Shown piece by piece: positions 11,041 to 21,821 of a stretch of DNA of 64,000 nucleotides; position 1 is the stretch's first letter; each line of letters opens with the position of its first letter. Under the pieces are notes generated by a model. It did not search any database, had not been told where the DNA came from, and saw only the letters and a list, made by a program, of their open reading frames with translations. The position numbers and the translations under genes were made by a program. Location of the stretch: contig NC_051849.1 of NCBI RefSeq assembly GCF_905115235.1, positions 164,228,091 through 164,292,090 of the forward strand, in the 5' to 3' direction. Origin of the DNA: Hermetia illucens (Eukaryota; Arthropoda; Insecta; Diptera; Stratiomyidae).

Positions 11041-12540
11041 CTTGACTATATTATTACATCATCCTTCTCCGAAATCCCACTTCCTTGCATGTCACTATCC
11101 AACATGAGCCCCAGAAGATCTAGGTCTAGGTCCAGAATCTCCTCTTTTGTGGCACTAGGTCTACTTCCCTGCTTGGTCCTGCCTTATCAGTTGCTGTGAC
11201 CCCCGCCATTCCTTCGGGGACTTCGGTAGCTTTCTGCCCGATGGATACTTCGGAAGATTCTTCCTCTTTTTCTCCCTGTATTCTATGCTGACAAATCTAT
11301 AATGAGGCACTCGGTTATTTATCCCCATCGTGAGGAGTTTTTCGTTGCCCTTTTGCTTGCTTCTAAAAACTTTCCATAACAGTGTGGACGTCAATGTTTT
11401 TCGAAGGGAGGAGGCTCAGAAGCTTTTCTCTCGATTGCCGCAGAGGAGAGGAATCGTCACCATATATACCTCTATTATATTATTCCTAGCAATTGTCGAC
11501 AGTTCCGTTCGTTTCCATTCTAGCAATTTGGGGAGTATAATCCTCAGCTAGTCCACCGTCCGTCCGACGCGCAGTTTACCAGTATAAGACCTGGTCCAAA
11601 TCGTATGCATATGAAGACAAGCTCGTTATTTGACACCTCACACATCGCTATGACGATGAGGTTATTTCTTGCTCCTCACAATAGGGTATTTGCCCCGGAA
11701 GTACTTTCGACGCGTAACTAACAGCTGATCTTCCTGAGGATTTCCCCCCTTCTGAGGTGGGGTTTGGGCTTATTCGGACCATTATTGTATTCATGTGGGC
11801 TGATTTTGGCTGCTCCCCGCTTCCGTGGCTCCGATGCTGAAGGTTTGGTTCTATCCTGAGCCTTCTTATGAGCTTCTTCTGGTTTCAGGCCTTACCTCAT
11901 ATAGTGCAGATACAATTTAGTACCTGCGCCAATAAGGCTTGCATCCTTCCTGAAGTTTGATATGCTGACCTAATCGCTGTAGGCCAGTGTTTACCTTAGT
12001 TCCATTGTCTGACTTCCCAACTTTTTCCTTCTTGAAGTTACTTCCAGTGTTGCGGAGATGGGTCAGTTTGTGTGCGTAAGGGAGTCCCGCCGGTTTGTTA
12101 GTGTTTTTTCTTTTAATGTTTAAATTCCTCGTTCATTTGGTTTCCATGGATGTGAAGATTGGGAGGTCCACCGCGCGCCAGCCCCCTGCAGCACAGGAAG
12201 GTCAAATTTACTTACTGAGGCGACCTGGGATTAGTGAGGCTCTGTTCGAATGCAGTCAGATACCTCCAACTGTAAACTATCTAAGAGGCGTCGTTTCACG
12301 ATTGGGGGAGATGTCTATCAACTCTCCAGTCTAGATGCGTAGCGTTCTGTTAATAGTACAAGGTGTGACTATCACTACCCACTAACGGTCTTGGTAGACC
12401 GAAAACTTAGCTTCTGGAGAGCTACAAATCAACCCCAGTGAGAGGTAATTTGCCTCTGAAAATACTGTGTTCCGCATTAAGTTAACTTGGAGCTCACTGC
12501 TTGACCGCCACTGCTAACTTTTGATGTACCCCTCTATTGA
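11041..12540 (-). mobile_element. Probable LINE ORF1 remnant, minus strand (weak)
   Basis: On the minus strand, 11170-11400 encodes a Lys/Arg-rich stretch (RSKQKGNEKLL, YREKKRKNLPKYPSGRKLPK) and 11560-11660 reads NELVFICIRFGPGLILVNC, reminiscent of the C-terminal part of I/LOA-type ORF1. A plus-strand Pro/Arg-rich segment lies near 12150-12330. No zinc knuckle or continuous frame was found. Offered as the best guess for an otherwise gene-free 1.5 kb. Confidence 0.25.
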
Positions 12541-13789
12541 AAAGTTGCTGGCGGAATGCGCCATCTGCAAGTGTTTATTGACACTTTGGCGACTACTTTA
12601 CATAACAAATATTGTCGAGTTTGGAAATAAAGTGAAAACTTGGGGAACTATTTTGCGTTTTCTGAAAGGAGCGTTATATATGGGAGGAAGGCCTTGCTCA
12701 CGTCCCAGATTCTATTCTAGAATAGAACTTTAACACAGTGTGGTATGACTTGGGATACGCGAGCCACAGTGATGGCCGTCAGTACACAACTCATTTGGCC
12801 TTTGATATGGGATGTTTATTGTCTAAAGTGCGAAAGTGGAGGCAACTTGAAGTTTACACAGCCAGTGTTTACTAACTCTGGTTCTTTGCAAGTGGTGAAC
12901 AGTTTCTTTCTGGTGGGCTGTCGGGGAAAGTGAAGTTTTTTGCAAATTAAAGCCCTTTCAAAAAGGGCGTAAGAGCGCAGTGATTGAGTAGTGGACTTAA
13001 AAGTAAGCTGTACTAAAATCGCTTGCTATGTTTTAGTGCCCAGAAGTAGGCCCCGCTAAGAGAAGTTCCCCGTGTATTGTTGCACAACTGAAATTGTCCC
13101 AGGGTTCGGGGTACTGCACAGCATATGGGACCAAGATGAAATATTTTTTTGCAAAATCGCTACAAAGGAGCTTGGTATCTTAGGTCAATAGACAAAAGAT
13201 ACATTATTGTTAGAAACCAGTGAGAAACATTAAGAGGGGTTTATTGTACGGTGATCACCATTTATAATAAAAAGAAATGAAAGAAGTCCCTTCCATGTAG
13301 AACAGAAAAACACTGGGAGAGGATTATTTCATGAGAAACTAACAGAAATGTGTATTTGTATCTGCTACCCCGCGCATTTAACGCATATTTGGTAGCGCCC
13401 GGTATATGGATGATGCTACGATGTTCCTCAATTTTTGTTCAGTTGAAAAAGACTCGAATGCATGGATTCTACTCAACTCTTGAGAAAGATGAAGTGTTAT
13501 TTTTGAACACAGAGAGGATAACCACAGTTCTTCCTATCTGAGTTAGAAAGATCGTTGTTGAGTTATGGTGAAATTTTTCGGTAAATTAAAGGATTAGAAG
13601 GTGAGGTTTGGAACACCGTTGATGAGGCCTTCGTTCCAGGGTTTTGAATGTATCTTAAGCAGTGTTAGGTTTGTCCCTCTTTCAGTTGCATAGCAGAGGT
13701 CTATATAACTTGGGGGAAGGGAGGGATCGTATTTTTACTATACTGAAGATACCCTGGGGAGTTAGCCGAGAAGTAAGGAGTCTGTGGTT
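12541..13789. other. Intergenic, nothing recognised
   Basis: Short open frames only (12521-12733, 12745-12933, 13350-13541), without motifs or internal relatives. Confidence 0.45.
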
Positions 13790-16700
13790 CAGTCAGAGGC
13801 GTGTGTATGTGTTTGATGTGGGGGGAAACATACCCTTTGAGAACTCAGACCGTGGTGGCTCATTATACTCGGATTACCGTCTAGCGGAATATTCTAGATT
13901 CGTTTATGCACCGCAGGATTTCCGTTAGCCGATGTGATGCTGTCCGTTGAAACTGGAACACATCAGCACAGGTCTGATGCGTCCATGAGCGTCAGTCGCA
14001 TAGAAAATGCTTCATGTATTTCACTCCCTTATTACAGAAGGGAAACGTATCATCTTATACAATTCCAGTTTTGAATATACGTATTTCTACAACACCTCTG
14101 GAAGTCTTCCTGTTTTCCGACATCGTAAACTGTGCAGGAAAAGTTTGGTGTGTCTGGTAGCATTTAGGCTTTGTCATTATGGGATACAGTTACTCCAATT
14201 ACTGGTTCCGGGGCCGGCACGGAAGAGATTAAATTCCTTTTTGTTAAGGCATCCGGAGATTTCATTTTTCTCTGCACTGCAGTGACCAGGTACCCAGAGT
14301 AGTTCCAAAGTTTTGAATCTATAAATAGAGCTTAAACGGTTTTTAATATTTCTGAACGATTTTCGACGTGGTTAATGGATTACTTAACGCCCATAGTGCA
14401 GCCTTGCTATTACTGGAGATTGCGATTGGCCTGCCCTTTAACTGCTCGTCAATCACTCAGGTTGGTGTGCCTAGGATCGTATATACTTTAAGCTAAAAAA
14501 CCGTTGTATGTTGTCCAGGTTCTTGTTTTATTCGAAAGGTAAACTCGGACTCCAGAACCATGTTCTTTTTTGAGTCATCGGTAGTAGAAGGCCTCCGTAT
14601 ATATCAATACGCTTTCTTCCGGAACTTCGGTTTTCTCTACGTTTCAGGATAACTGCATGTCTTCCACGAAACAGATGTATGGGGACGCGATAATTAGAAG
14701 GTAGTGCAAGAGCTGGGCTTAGTTCTTTCAATAACTCTTTCAATACTTGGTGCCTCCCACGTTTGTTGTTACCCCATAGATCTAAACAAATTAGCCTATT
14801 GCCTGCTCTCACTGCAGTGCTTTGAATAAGCGCTGCAAATTGAGTATTGCATTTAGACCTTACGGATGATGCGTTCATGTCACCGGTAATACCAGTGAGT
14901 AGTGAATACTTTTTTGTCACACCTTAACCCACCACACCAGGGATGCACAAGCGAACATTGCCCTAATGACAACATATATCCACATTAACACATGAGGTCT
15001 GTATCCCTATGTCAAGGAAAAGGTTCGTCTGTACAGCGCATAGGCCTTGAGAGTTCTTTTCAACTTTATTTCTACATGTTTGCTTCAGACAAGCGTTTTA
15101 TCTAGAGTGACCCCCAGATATTTCACTTCAGAAGGGTTGTATCCCTCATCTTTGGGAGGCAAGCTCCATCCGATTTTCCCATTTTTGTAAATAATACTAG
15201 CGTGATTTTATTTGAATTTACTGAAAGTCCATACCTGAGGTTTCTACTGTCAATCATATGAACTGCACGTTGTATAGTACTAAACACCGTTCCGAGATGC
15301 CAATCTAGCACATCGACGTCATCCGCGTAAGCTTGAGCATGTATTTGCAGATTTTCCATTTCCCATAGTAGTGAATCTGTTGCGCAGCAGGGTTAACACC
15401 ATTCGAAATTGACAGTTGCCACCGTGGGTGTTCTTCGTGGCCTAGTAGGCCTTAATTTTTGGCACAAATAATTGAAGTTAAAAAGTTGATTTGACATTTT
15501 GAATTTGAATGAAGCAGAAGCAATTATAAAAACTTGTGAAGTTTTTCGACTGAGAGAGTCTCGCTAATTATTCTTTAAACTTGAGAGAGTCTCCCTAATA
15601 TATTAATAAATATATTAATAAAATATAATATATATAATATATTAATAAAATTATTTAAGCTGAATTCCTACTTTTATTTTAAAAAGCCAACGCTTCGAAT
15701 CGGAAGCAGGTTCTAGTGGTATTCGTATCCAATATCTAGAAGAAAATTACAATCAAGTCTTATCAAGACCAAAGTCCCCCAAACCTAGGGGTTTCAAGTC
15801 GATCAGCATACTCCGCAGAAGTAGCAATAGCCTCACATTGCTTATGATGTTAGGTAGCGTTCGGAACCTACCTCAGCACATAGCAATCTCTGTGTTAGGA
15901 TAGCATAGATCCACTTTAAATTAAATTAAAGAATTATCGACACGATGCGCTCTGGCGGCATCAAAAAGTTTTTGGAAAGGTGCACAATCAAACGGCCTTT
16001 CAATGTCATTGTGTACCCACCGTTCAGAATTGCATCCTGTATCAATGAAACCAAAAATGAAGGGGAGACTCATAGGACTTACCACGTTGGTAAGCATGTA
16101 GGCTTTCATTTAGTGTTTGTAAAACTATCGCCCTCCCACGATTTGGACGCCCAATGATTTTCTCTAAACAAGCTGAACGTCTGAACGATTTTGGGTTTGA
16201 ATAGTAATATTTCCCGGGCTTCGGTATGATGACTGCCTTAATCCTCTGCCAAGAAGTAGGTGCGTAGCCCAAAGCGAAATATGCTAGAAAAATATTTCTG
16301 AGCAGGCGTTTTAAGTGCCCTATACTCTGCTTTACCATTGCTGGCTAGTTGCTATACAGGTACTTTGTGGTGTTCAAAAAGCAGTAATGGTAGGTTTGAC
16401 TTTTTCATTGATAACAACCGCTTTTGCGCTGTTTCGGTTCTCCATGCAAACATGACTCCTCATCGCATCCTTTTTAAGGATTCTACATAGCCTTGAAATC
16501 TCTCTTCCGCTTTCCAGCTCCTCACAGTACTCTCTAAAGGAGTCTCGTTTTGAACAACTAACGACCCTCTTATATTCACGCACAATTTAGAAGTTGTCTG
16601 GATGATTTTTTTGGTTTATGCAGTTAGGGTTTCACCAAGGAACCGTTTACGCGGTTTTGCTCCGGGAAATAGGACAATCCTCTTCATAGCACTCGAAAAG

Positions 16701-16985
16701 TGTTCAGTTCAGAGTTTCTAGTTTTCATCTTCTCGCGCTAAAGGAATCCTTAGTCACCTAGGGACCCGCACTTTATTGCCCAGAACTTCATAGAAATTTT
16801 TCCAATTGGCTTTCCTGGGATTCCGTCTTTGAATTCTAGGTATCAGTGATCTGACGTTTACACTTCCTCTAGCACCAGTCAACTCTAACACCTTCGAAGT
16901 CATCTCGGTCTCACGAACGCAGGAGCGCACCTTACGTTTGCAGTCATCTGGCTGAAATGATGAAATCAAATAGTATCTCTTCTTT
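13790..16985 (-). mobile_element. LOA/I-like LINE, most of ORF2 and 3' end, minus strand
   Basis: Reading the minus strand from 16985 downward: NPRKANWKNFYEVL (endonuclease to RT linker), CEELESGREISRLCRILKKD (16374-16583), then the RT start YAPTSWQRIKAVIIPKPGK..YSNPKSFR (about 16200-16270) and LHAYQRGKS. The YADD catalytic box (AYADDVDVLD) lies near 15310-15340, followed by LSVNSNKITLVLFTK and, after frame changes, YLGVTLDKTL. The 3' end (13790-13930) matches the end of the plus-strand LINE at about 62470-62640, including the ATTCCG.TAGACGG block and the CA-rich tail, so both copies are one family. There are many stops and frame changes. Length is about 3.2 kb; the 5' half (ORF1, endonuclease) is absent. 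Confidence 0.72.
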
Positions 16986-17185
16986 GAGATTGCATTTCCT
17001 ACTGTCCCAGCAATATATTAACCTCTTACCTACGTGAAATTATGAAATACCGATTACGCGTATTTACCATAAGGACGTGGTGGACGATACTCACTTTTCA
17101 TTTCTGTTAAAGCCGGGAGCGGATTCGCAAACTTTTCTTTACCAAAGGGACAGATATTGGAGTCCGGAACGAGGAGGATCCAGAC

Positions 17186-17593
17186 TTGAAAAGAGCCAAA
17201 GTAAAGATAGCCAATCTTGAAAGAAGAAATGCCGAGCTGGCGAAGACACTCGAAGATTTAAAAAATCAAATGACAATATTGATCAAGAAAAATGGAAAGC
17301 TTACGGAGCAGCTAATGGCTGGGGAGGCGGGCCCGCCGTCTCCAAAGGTAGCCAGGAAAAAAGTGAAGCTTTCTTCGACTACTTCTGCAGCCATGGAAGA
17401 ACCGGGCTGCCTTGAGGGCGAACAAGTTTTCGGCAGCGAATCTGTCCATACGGAGGACATAGAAACAATAAAGCGAACAATACGAGAGACAGCGACAACG
17501 GTGGCGATGGAAATGTCCCAGAAGAGGGTGCTAACCAGGCACGTTGTATTAGTGAAGAGGGCAAACTGGGTGAGTTTTTCTCTATGTTTCTAA
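17186..17593 (+). CDS. Jockey LINE ORF1, N-terminal coiled-coil part
   Basis: A 135-codon open stretch rich in Lys, Glu and Leu, with heptad-like spacing in the first 45 residues (IANLERRNAELAKTLEDL), a Pro/Ser-rich linker (EAGPPSPKVARKKVK), then a second helical part (EDIETIKRTIRE). ORF1 proteins of Jockey-type LINEs bind RNA and form the retrotransposition particle with ORF2. The frame is lost near 17550, and the conserved gag block continues in another frame from 17630. Confidence 0.5.
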   Translation: MKRAKVKIANLERRNAELAKTLEDLKNQMTILIKKNGKLTEQLMAGEAGPPSPKVARKKVKLSSTTSAAMEEPGCLEGEQVFGSESVHTEDIETIKRTIRETATTVAMEMSQKRVLTRHVVLVKRANWVSFSLCF

Positions 17594-17629
17594 AAAATTT
17601 TAAAGAAGAAAAACAAAATTGAAGAAACA

Positions 17630-17938
17630 ATGTTAACTAATGTAAAAAATAATGCAAGTACGAGTAAAAATTTAAAAAATGGTCCGAGTGGGGATACAAT
17701 TAGCACCCGAAATAAAGAAAAGGGGGAATGGGTGCCCCCCATTAATGTTTATGAATTAGGTGGTAGAGATTTAGCCACTCTACTTAATGGGAGCGGAGGG
17801 CTCTCGAATTTTGTTATCAAAAAGACGGGGGCCGAGAGAGTCCAAGTCAAATGTAACAAAATTGCAGATTACAAACAAGTCGGGAAACCGGAAGCTAGAC
17901 GCTTCAGGTATGAAAGGTTTTGTGTATTTCTTTTATAA
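17630..17938 (+). pseudogene. Jockey LINE ORF1 middle block, cut by DINE-like insertion
   Basis: Open from 17630. Residues WVPPINVYELGGRDLATLLNG and FVIKKTGAERVQVKCNKIADYK form the conserved gag-like region of Jockey ORF1. The last 21 codons (from 17876) are not LINE sequence but the head of the inserted element, so the stop at 17938 belongs to the insertion. The coding frame picks up at 18721 on the far side. Confidence 0.55.
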
Positions 17939-18630
17939 AGAGATTTGGGTGTGCATTTGTCCCATTAGCATGTAGCACGTAAAATATGCATATATTATGT
18001 GAAAATAGATACTTTCAAGTGATATTCACATTCATAGTCTTGAATTTACAGAGGAGCGACAGAGTTGACCTAGTATAACTTTGTTAGCAATAGTGCGATT
18101 TTCACCAAATTTGGCAGAATCATGCTCTATACTATAGCCTACATTTCTGCAATTTTGTGATTCTAGGGTGAACTTAAGGGGGGTTTTCCTGTTAATTACT
18201 AAAAATTAGAGTAATTACTATTATTAACTTTATTTGAACAGGTATCGATATGGAGGGTATTTCGGAGCCTAGGCACCATATAGTGGCAGCCCCCTGATTT
18301 TTTTCAGATTTTTCGTTTGGGTAATTCCTGAGAATGGGTTCTTTAAAAAAATGACCACTTTCAACCCCCCGCACTCCCCACCTTTTCAATAAATGTCAAA
18401 ACTATTACCGGCTTCGAAAAGTGCTAACCGAGACCTTTAATTTTATACCCCACATGACTATATTTGATTTAGATTAATTTAGACCCGCCTTTTGCATGTA
18501 TGGAGACCCCCCCCCCCTTAAATTCATCGTAAAAGGATGTAACTCACTATATGCGTGAGCGCTCACAGTTCCCACCTTTCTGCCAAATTTGGTGTCAATC
18601 GCTATAACCGTCTCCGATAACAATGCGTGT

Positions 18631-18662
<32 letters not shown>

Positions 18663-18720
18663 GACAGACGGACAGACGGTAAACCGATTTTAATAAGGTT
18701 TTGTGTTTACACAAAACCTT
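17876..18720 (+). mobile_element. DINE-1/mini-me-like element, copy 2, full length (845 bp)
   Basis: The longest copy in the window, and it defines the family. The head is CAAGTCGGGAAACCGG followed by AAGGTTTTGTGT near 17914. The 3' part has an uninterrupted GACA/GACG array (about 18633-18678), then TAAACCGATTTTAATAAGG and a perfect terminal hairpin AAGGTTTTGTG-TTTA-CACAAAACCTT (18695-18720). The hairpin half repeats the AAGGTTTTGTGT of the 5' part, giving an inverted subterminal repeat. GTCY microsatellites plus a 3' hairpin are known for DINE-1/mini-me elements, which derive from Helentrons; the link is inferred. It encodes no protein. It sits inside Jockey ORF1 with A-rich flanks on both sides. 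Confidence 0.75.
18633..18678. repeat. GACA/GACG tetranucleotide array
   Basis: A tandem run of GACA and GACG units inside DINE-like copy 2; a shorter version lies in copy 3 at about 43958-44001. It is part of the element, not an independent microsatellite. Confidence 0.8.
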
Positions 18721-19497
18721 AAAAAGCACGGGAGGTCCTCGTGCGAGTAAAGGCTCCTCACTTCACGTACACTCCAAAGGAAGAGAAGGTGCAAACCTTC
18801 CTTCTGAAAGGCTTGGATATGGAGGAAGAGCCCGATGAGTTGCTCAAAATGCTCCGGGAGACGGGAACTGAGGTCAAGTTTCTCTCAGTGTCACGCTTAA
18901 GTACGAGGAGATCCGTTTTGGAAAAACGAATCCTGCCGCACTTCCTCGTGCGGAGAGCCGGGGAAGCGATCTGATCGGCATCAGGTCGCTTAATTACCAG
19001 GCCATTCGTTTTGAGCGCCTGCTAAGGGGCGAAATAGTTCAGTGTTGAAGATGCCAGGGCTATGGTCACTCGGCAGTGAACATACAAATGACCTTACGAT
19101 GTGTAAAGTGCGGGAAAAACCATACCGCAGCCAAATGTTTACTGACTGAAGTAGATGGCAAGGAAAAAACTTTCGGAAGCGGAGGGCATCCGGTTTCGCA
19201 CCGTGGATGTCCTGCATACCGCAATGTCAAGGTCACAAGGCAGCAGGCACCGAGATCGGCCCAAAGGACGAATGTGTCAGTTGCGTTGAACGGTACCGTC
19301 CTCCTTGATTTGGCTGCCAGGTAACAGCCTGACATAGTCTTGATTTCAGAAACCCACCTCAGTCCGAGGCATCCGATAACATTCAAAGATTTTGAGTTCA
19401 TAAGAAACGATAGACGAAATTGTGATGGGGGAGGTGGTACTGGAATACTTGTGGGTCGCCATTATCGTTTCAGGCATATTAATAGGCGTGAATTTGA

Positions 19498-20451
19498 GTG
19501 TATCGAAGTCTCTTGTATTTTAGGAATCCTCAACGCAAACTACAGACTCTTTCTTACGATAGCGATCATAACACTATTCTTATTGAAGTTCTGTTTGATG
19601 GACGAAGAGTTCGCCTTCTGCCGATGGACAGTGGCGTCCACAGGCTGAACTTTAAACAAGCAGATTTGAAGAAATTCCAAGAGAGGTTTATTCGGGGATA
19701 TCGAGAGGAATGCCCACCTCTTGATGGAGAAAACAATAGTACAATTGCACCAGGTAACAGGAACTTGAGCAACGAGGAAATACTTCAGTATCTTCTCAAG
19801 CTGGAGAACTTGACGCTGGAAACAATTGAACATGTCGTCCTTAAGAATAAACCTCGGAATAATATGGAAGGATATGAAACTGCAGCCATAAAACGGTTGA
19901 AAAAAGTGAAAAGCCTTCTGCTCACTCGTATCAACAAAATTTATCGGAGATATGGGGACTATCATCATCCCATAGTAGTTGAGTTCAAATCACTTCTAAA
20001 GATCGCGCGGGATCTTATCCGTCAACATTACGTAAATGAAGTGAACTCCCAATGGCGGGAGAAGTTAAAGGGTATTTCACTAAGCGATTCAGATTCCATG
20101 TTTACTAAGATAAATACGTTATTCCGGAAGAAGTCACGAGTGACTGTGCCGAGAATTAAAATCGGTGGTAGCGAGATACAACACCTTATTGACTCAAATG
20201 ATGGGTATTTTGAGAAAACTCTCACGACAGGCTTCATTCCTCCCGAAGCGTTCGTGCATCTTGATTTTGCCGGTGATCCTGTTATGTATCATATACATAG
20301 ACGAGCCACGGATAAAAGGATAGAATACCCCCCAAATTTGACAGTGGGGGCTCCGGGATTCGACTGGATATACTCCAGAGGGAGAGCAATTGATATTAAG
20401 CGGGATGAAAAAGAGAAATCCTGGTACTGTTGGCTGCGGGATGCCGGTTAG
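19498..20451 (+). pseudogene. Jockey LINE ORF2 remnant: endonuclease end and RT linker
   Basis: A 317-codon open stretch. It contains YDSDHNTILIEV (end of the APE-type endonuclease), then a helical linker (LNFKQADLKKFQERF, LSNEEILQYLLKLENL, NNMEGYETAAIKRLKKVK) typical of the region before RT in Jockey ORF2. From about residue 250 (FIPPEAFVHLDFAGDPVMYH onward) the sequence no longer looks like Jockey; it may be a fusion across a deletion that removed the RT. No FADD/YADD box is present. Confidence 0.55.
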
Positions 20452-20640
20452 TAGTGGCCGTACTCAGTTCTGCCATTTGTTTCTTGGTGAGGCTTTGTAA
20501 ATATGTATATATTGAACGGGTGCTGATTTTGCTTCCAGTTGTAACTTATACATACATACGTTATTATTCTTTGTTTCCTTGTAAATATTACAACTGTTAT
20601 TATTACCTTTTCTCCCTATAGATGTTATTATAAAAAAAAG

Positions 20641-21340
20641 AAAAAATATATAATGTAAAATATATAATTATGATAGTTTTAAGAACAATAATTTAAGTTA
20701 AAAGTATCTTTTGAAGCGATCAAACATTTATTATTACTTTTATATTTCTTTATTTGCCACTAAGGCCAAGTGAATTCTGTCGGGTTTTTGACCATTTTCC
20801 GACAACTTAGATTTAGATTTTTATTTCTTAATGTTTCTCTTCTCTGCCTGTAAATCGTTATTCGAAAACTTTGAGAGCCCACAGTGGCCATTAGATTTAA
20901 GTATTTTTTGTTATTTTAAAAGATTGTTTTTTATTGTTCATTTTTCCAATCTATATACTATTGTTACCTATTTCTTAAAAATAAAAATGATTTTAAAAAC
21001 TAAAAATTAAAGACCCCGTTCATGCGACCAAGTTTTTCATAAATTCTTAGGTACTTTTAGGTATGATACTTAAATAATTATAGATGTCAGTTATTTTGGT
21101 ACATCCACGGTTCCAGTTATCTGGCCCACACTTTTACCTATTACTGATGGTTTGAATTATCATTAAAATTAGAAATAAAGCTTCATATTAACGATGAACC
21201 TAAATTTTATAAGACGGCATGTGGATCAGCTCAGCATCCGACTATAACGTCCGGGATCGCTTAAGAATGAAAAATAGTAACAGTATGGATTTCAATTGAC
21301 ATATCGATTGCATTATTTGAAAAGAACTAAGATTTTTGTT
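20641..21340. other. AT-rich intergenic region
   Basis: Very AT-rich with many homopolymer tracts, immediately after the A-rich LINE tail. No open frame or repeat family recognised. Confidence 0.5.
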
Positions 21341-21360
21341 TCTAAAGTTCCCGTCTCGAA

Positions 21361-21780
21361 AGAGTGATAACGTTGAATATAACTGTCTGAGGATGATTGC
21401 TATTGTTATCACCTTTAATTACTAATTTTCAATTGTGCCATTTCTATCAGCTACTTATCACATGAAACGCTTCGTTCGAAAAAAGGATGAAAAAAAGTCG
21501 TTAATCGAGAAATCGAATGAGATATCTCAGCATTTCCCCAGCTTCATTTTACTTCGCACACTATGTACTTTCGCACTGATTGCAAATTATTGCTGCTTTG
21601 CAGTTTATGTTTACTCCCTACAGGATTCCTGTGGAAGGGTCCACGTTGTACTGACTGCAAAAAAAACAACTTTGCTAAACTTATGAAAATTCGCACCCTG
21701 TAATCATATGGCAGACAGCGATCATTCTTTGGAAGTTATGGTATCTTTTTTAAATCAATTTACTAGAATATATAAGAGCG
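21361..21780 (+). promoter_or_regulatory. Upstream region of lipase gene 2: GATA-like motifs and TATA box
   Basis: It shares long ordered similarity with 33030-33430 upstream of lipase gene 3. GATA-type cores: TGATAA (21365-21370), TTATCA (21406-21411), TATCAG (21445-21450) and TTATCA (21455-21460); the last two sit 4 bases apart in both genes (TATCAGCTACTTATCA here, TATCAGTTACTTATCA there). TATATAAG lies at 21769-21776, 46 bases before the ATG, implying a 5' UTR of roughly 20 bases. GATA factors drive fat-body and midgut genes in flies, so digestive or fat-body expression is an inference. Confidence 0.6.
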
Positions 21781-21821
21781 TGGGGAAACTACTTATGTTG
21801 TCTTAGTTTGAAAAAGTGAAA

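Larger units (their letters stand above)
17090..20640 (+). mobile_element. Jockey-clade LINE, internally deleted, with nested DINE-like insertion
   Basis: ORF1 begins near 17186 with a Lys/Glu-rich coiled coil (ERRNAELAKTLEDLKNQ). The gag-like block PPINVYELGGRDLATLLNG lies near 17733-17793, is cut by an 845-bp insertion after ADYK (17875), and resumes after it with KAREVLVRVKAPHFTYTPKE. A CCHC knuckle (RCVKCGKNHTAAKC, about 19097-19138) follows. Endonuclease begins at ISETHLSPRHP (19346), but its centre is missing; SDHNTILIEV near 19560 is the end of that domain. The endonuclease-RT linker is open to about 20240. No RT motifs follow; the frame ends at 20451 and an A-rich tail reaches 20640. 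It is therefore a defective copy lacking RT. Confidence 0.72.

Noticed and set aside
14528-14920. A 130-codon minus-strand frame that could be a host gene
   Set aside because: It sits between the RT and 3' end of a minus-strand LOA/I-like LINE and fits as decayed ORF2 sequence.
18633-18678. GACA/GACG array as an independent microsatellite or CRISPR-like array
   Set aside because: Units are 4 bp, without spacers, and the array has the same position in two copies of one mobile element.
21435-21686. An 83-codon frame just upstream of lipase gene 2
   Set aside because: It lies in the conserved promoter region; the matching region of gene 3 does not keep the same reading frame, so conservation is of DNA, not protein.
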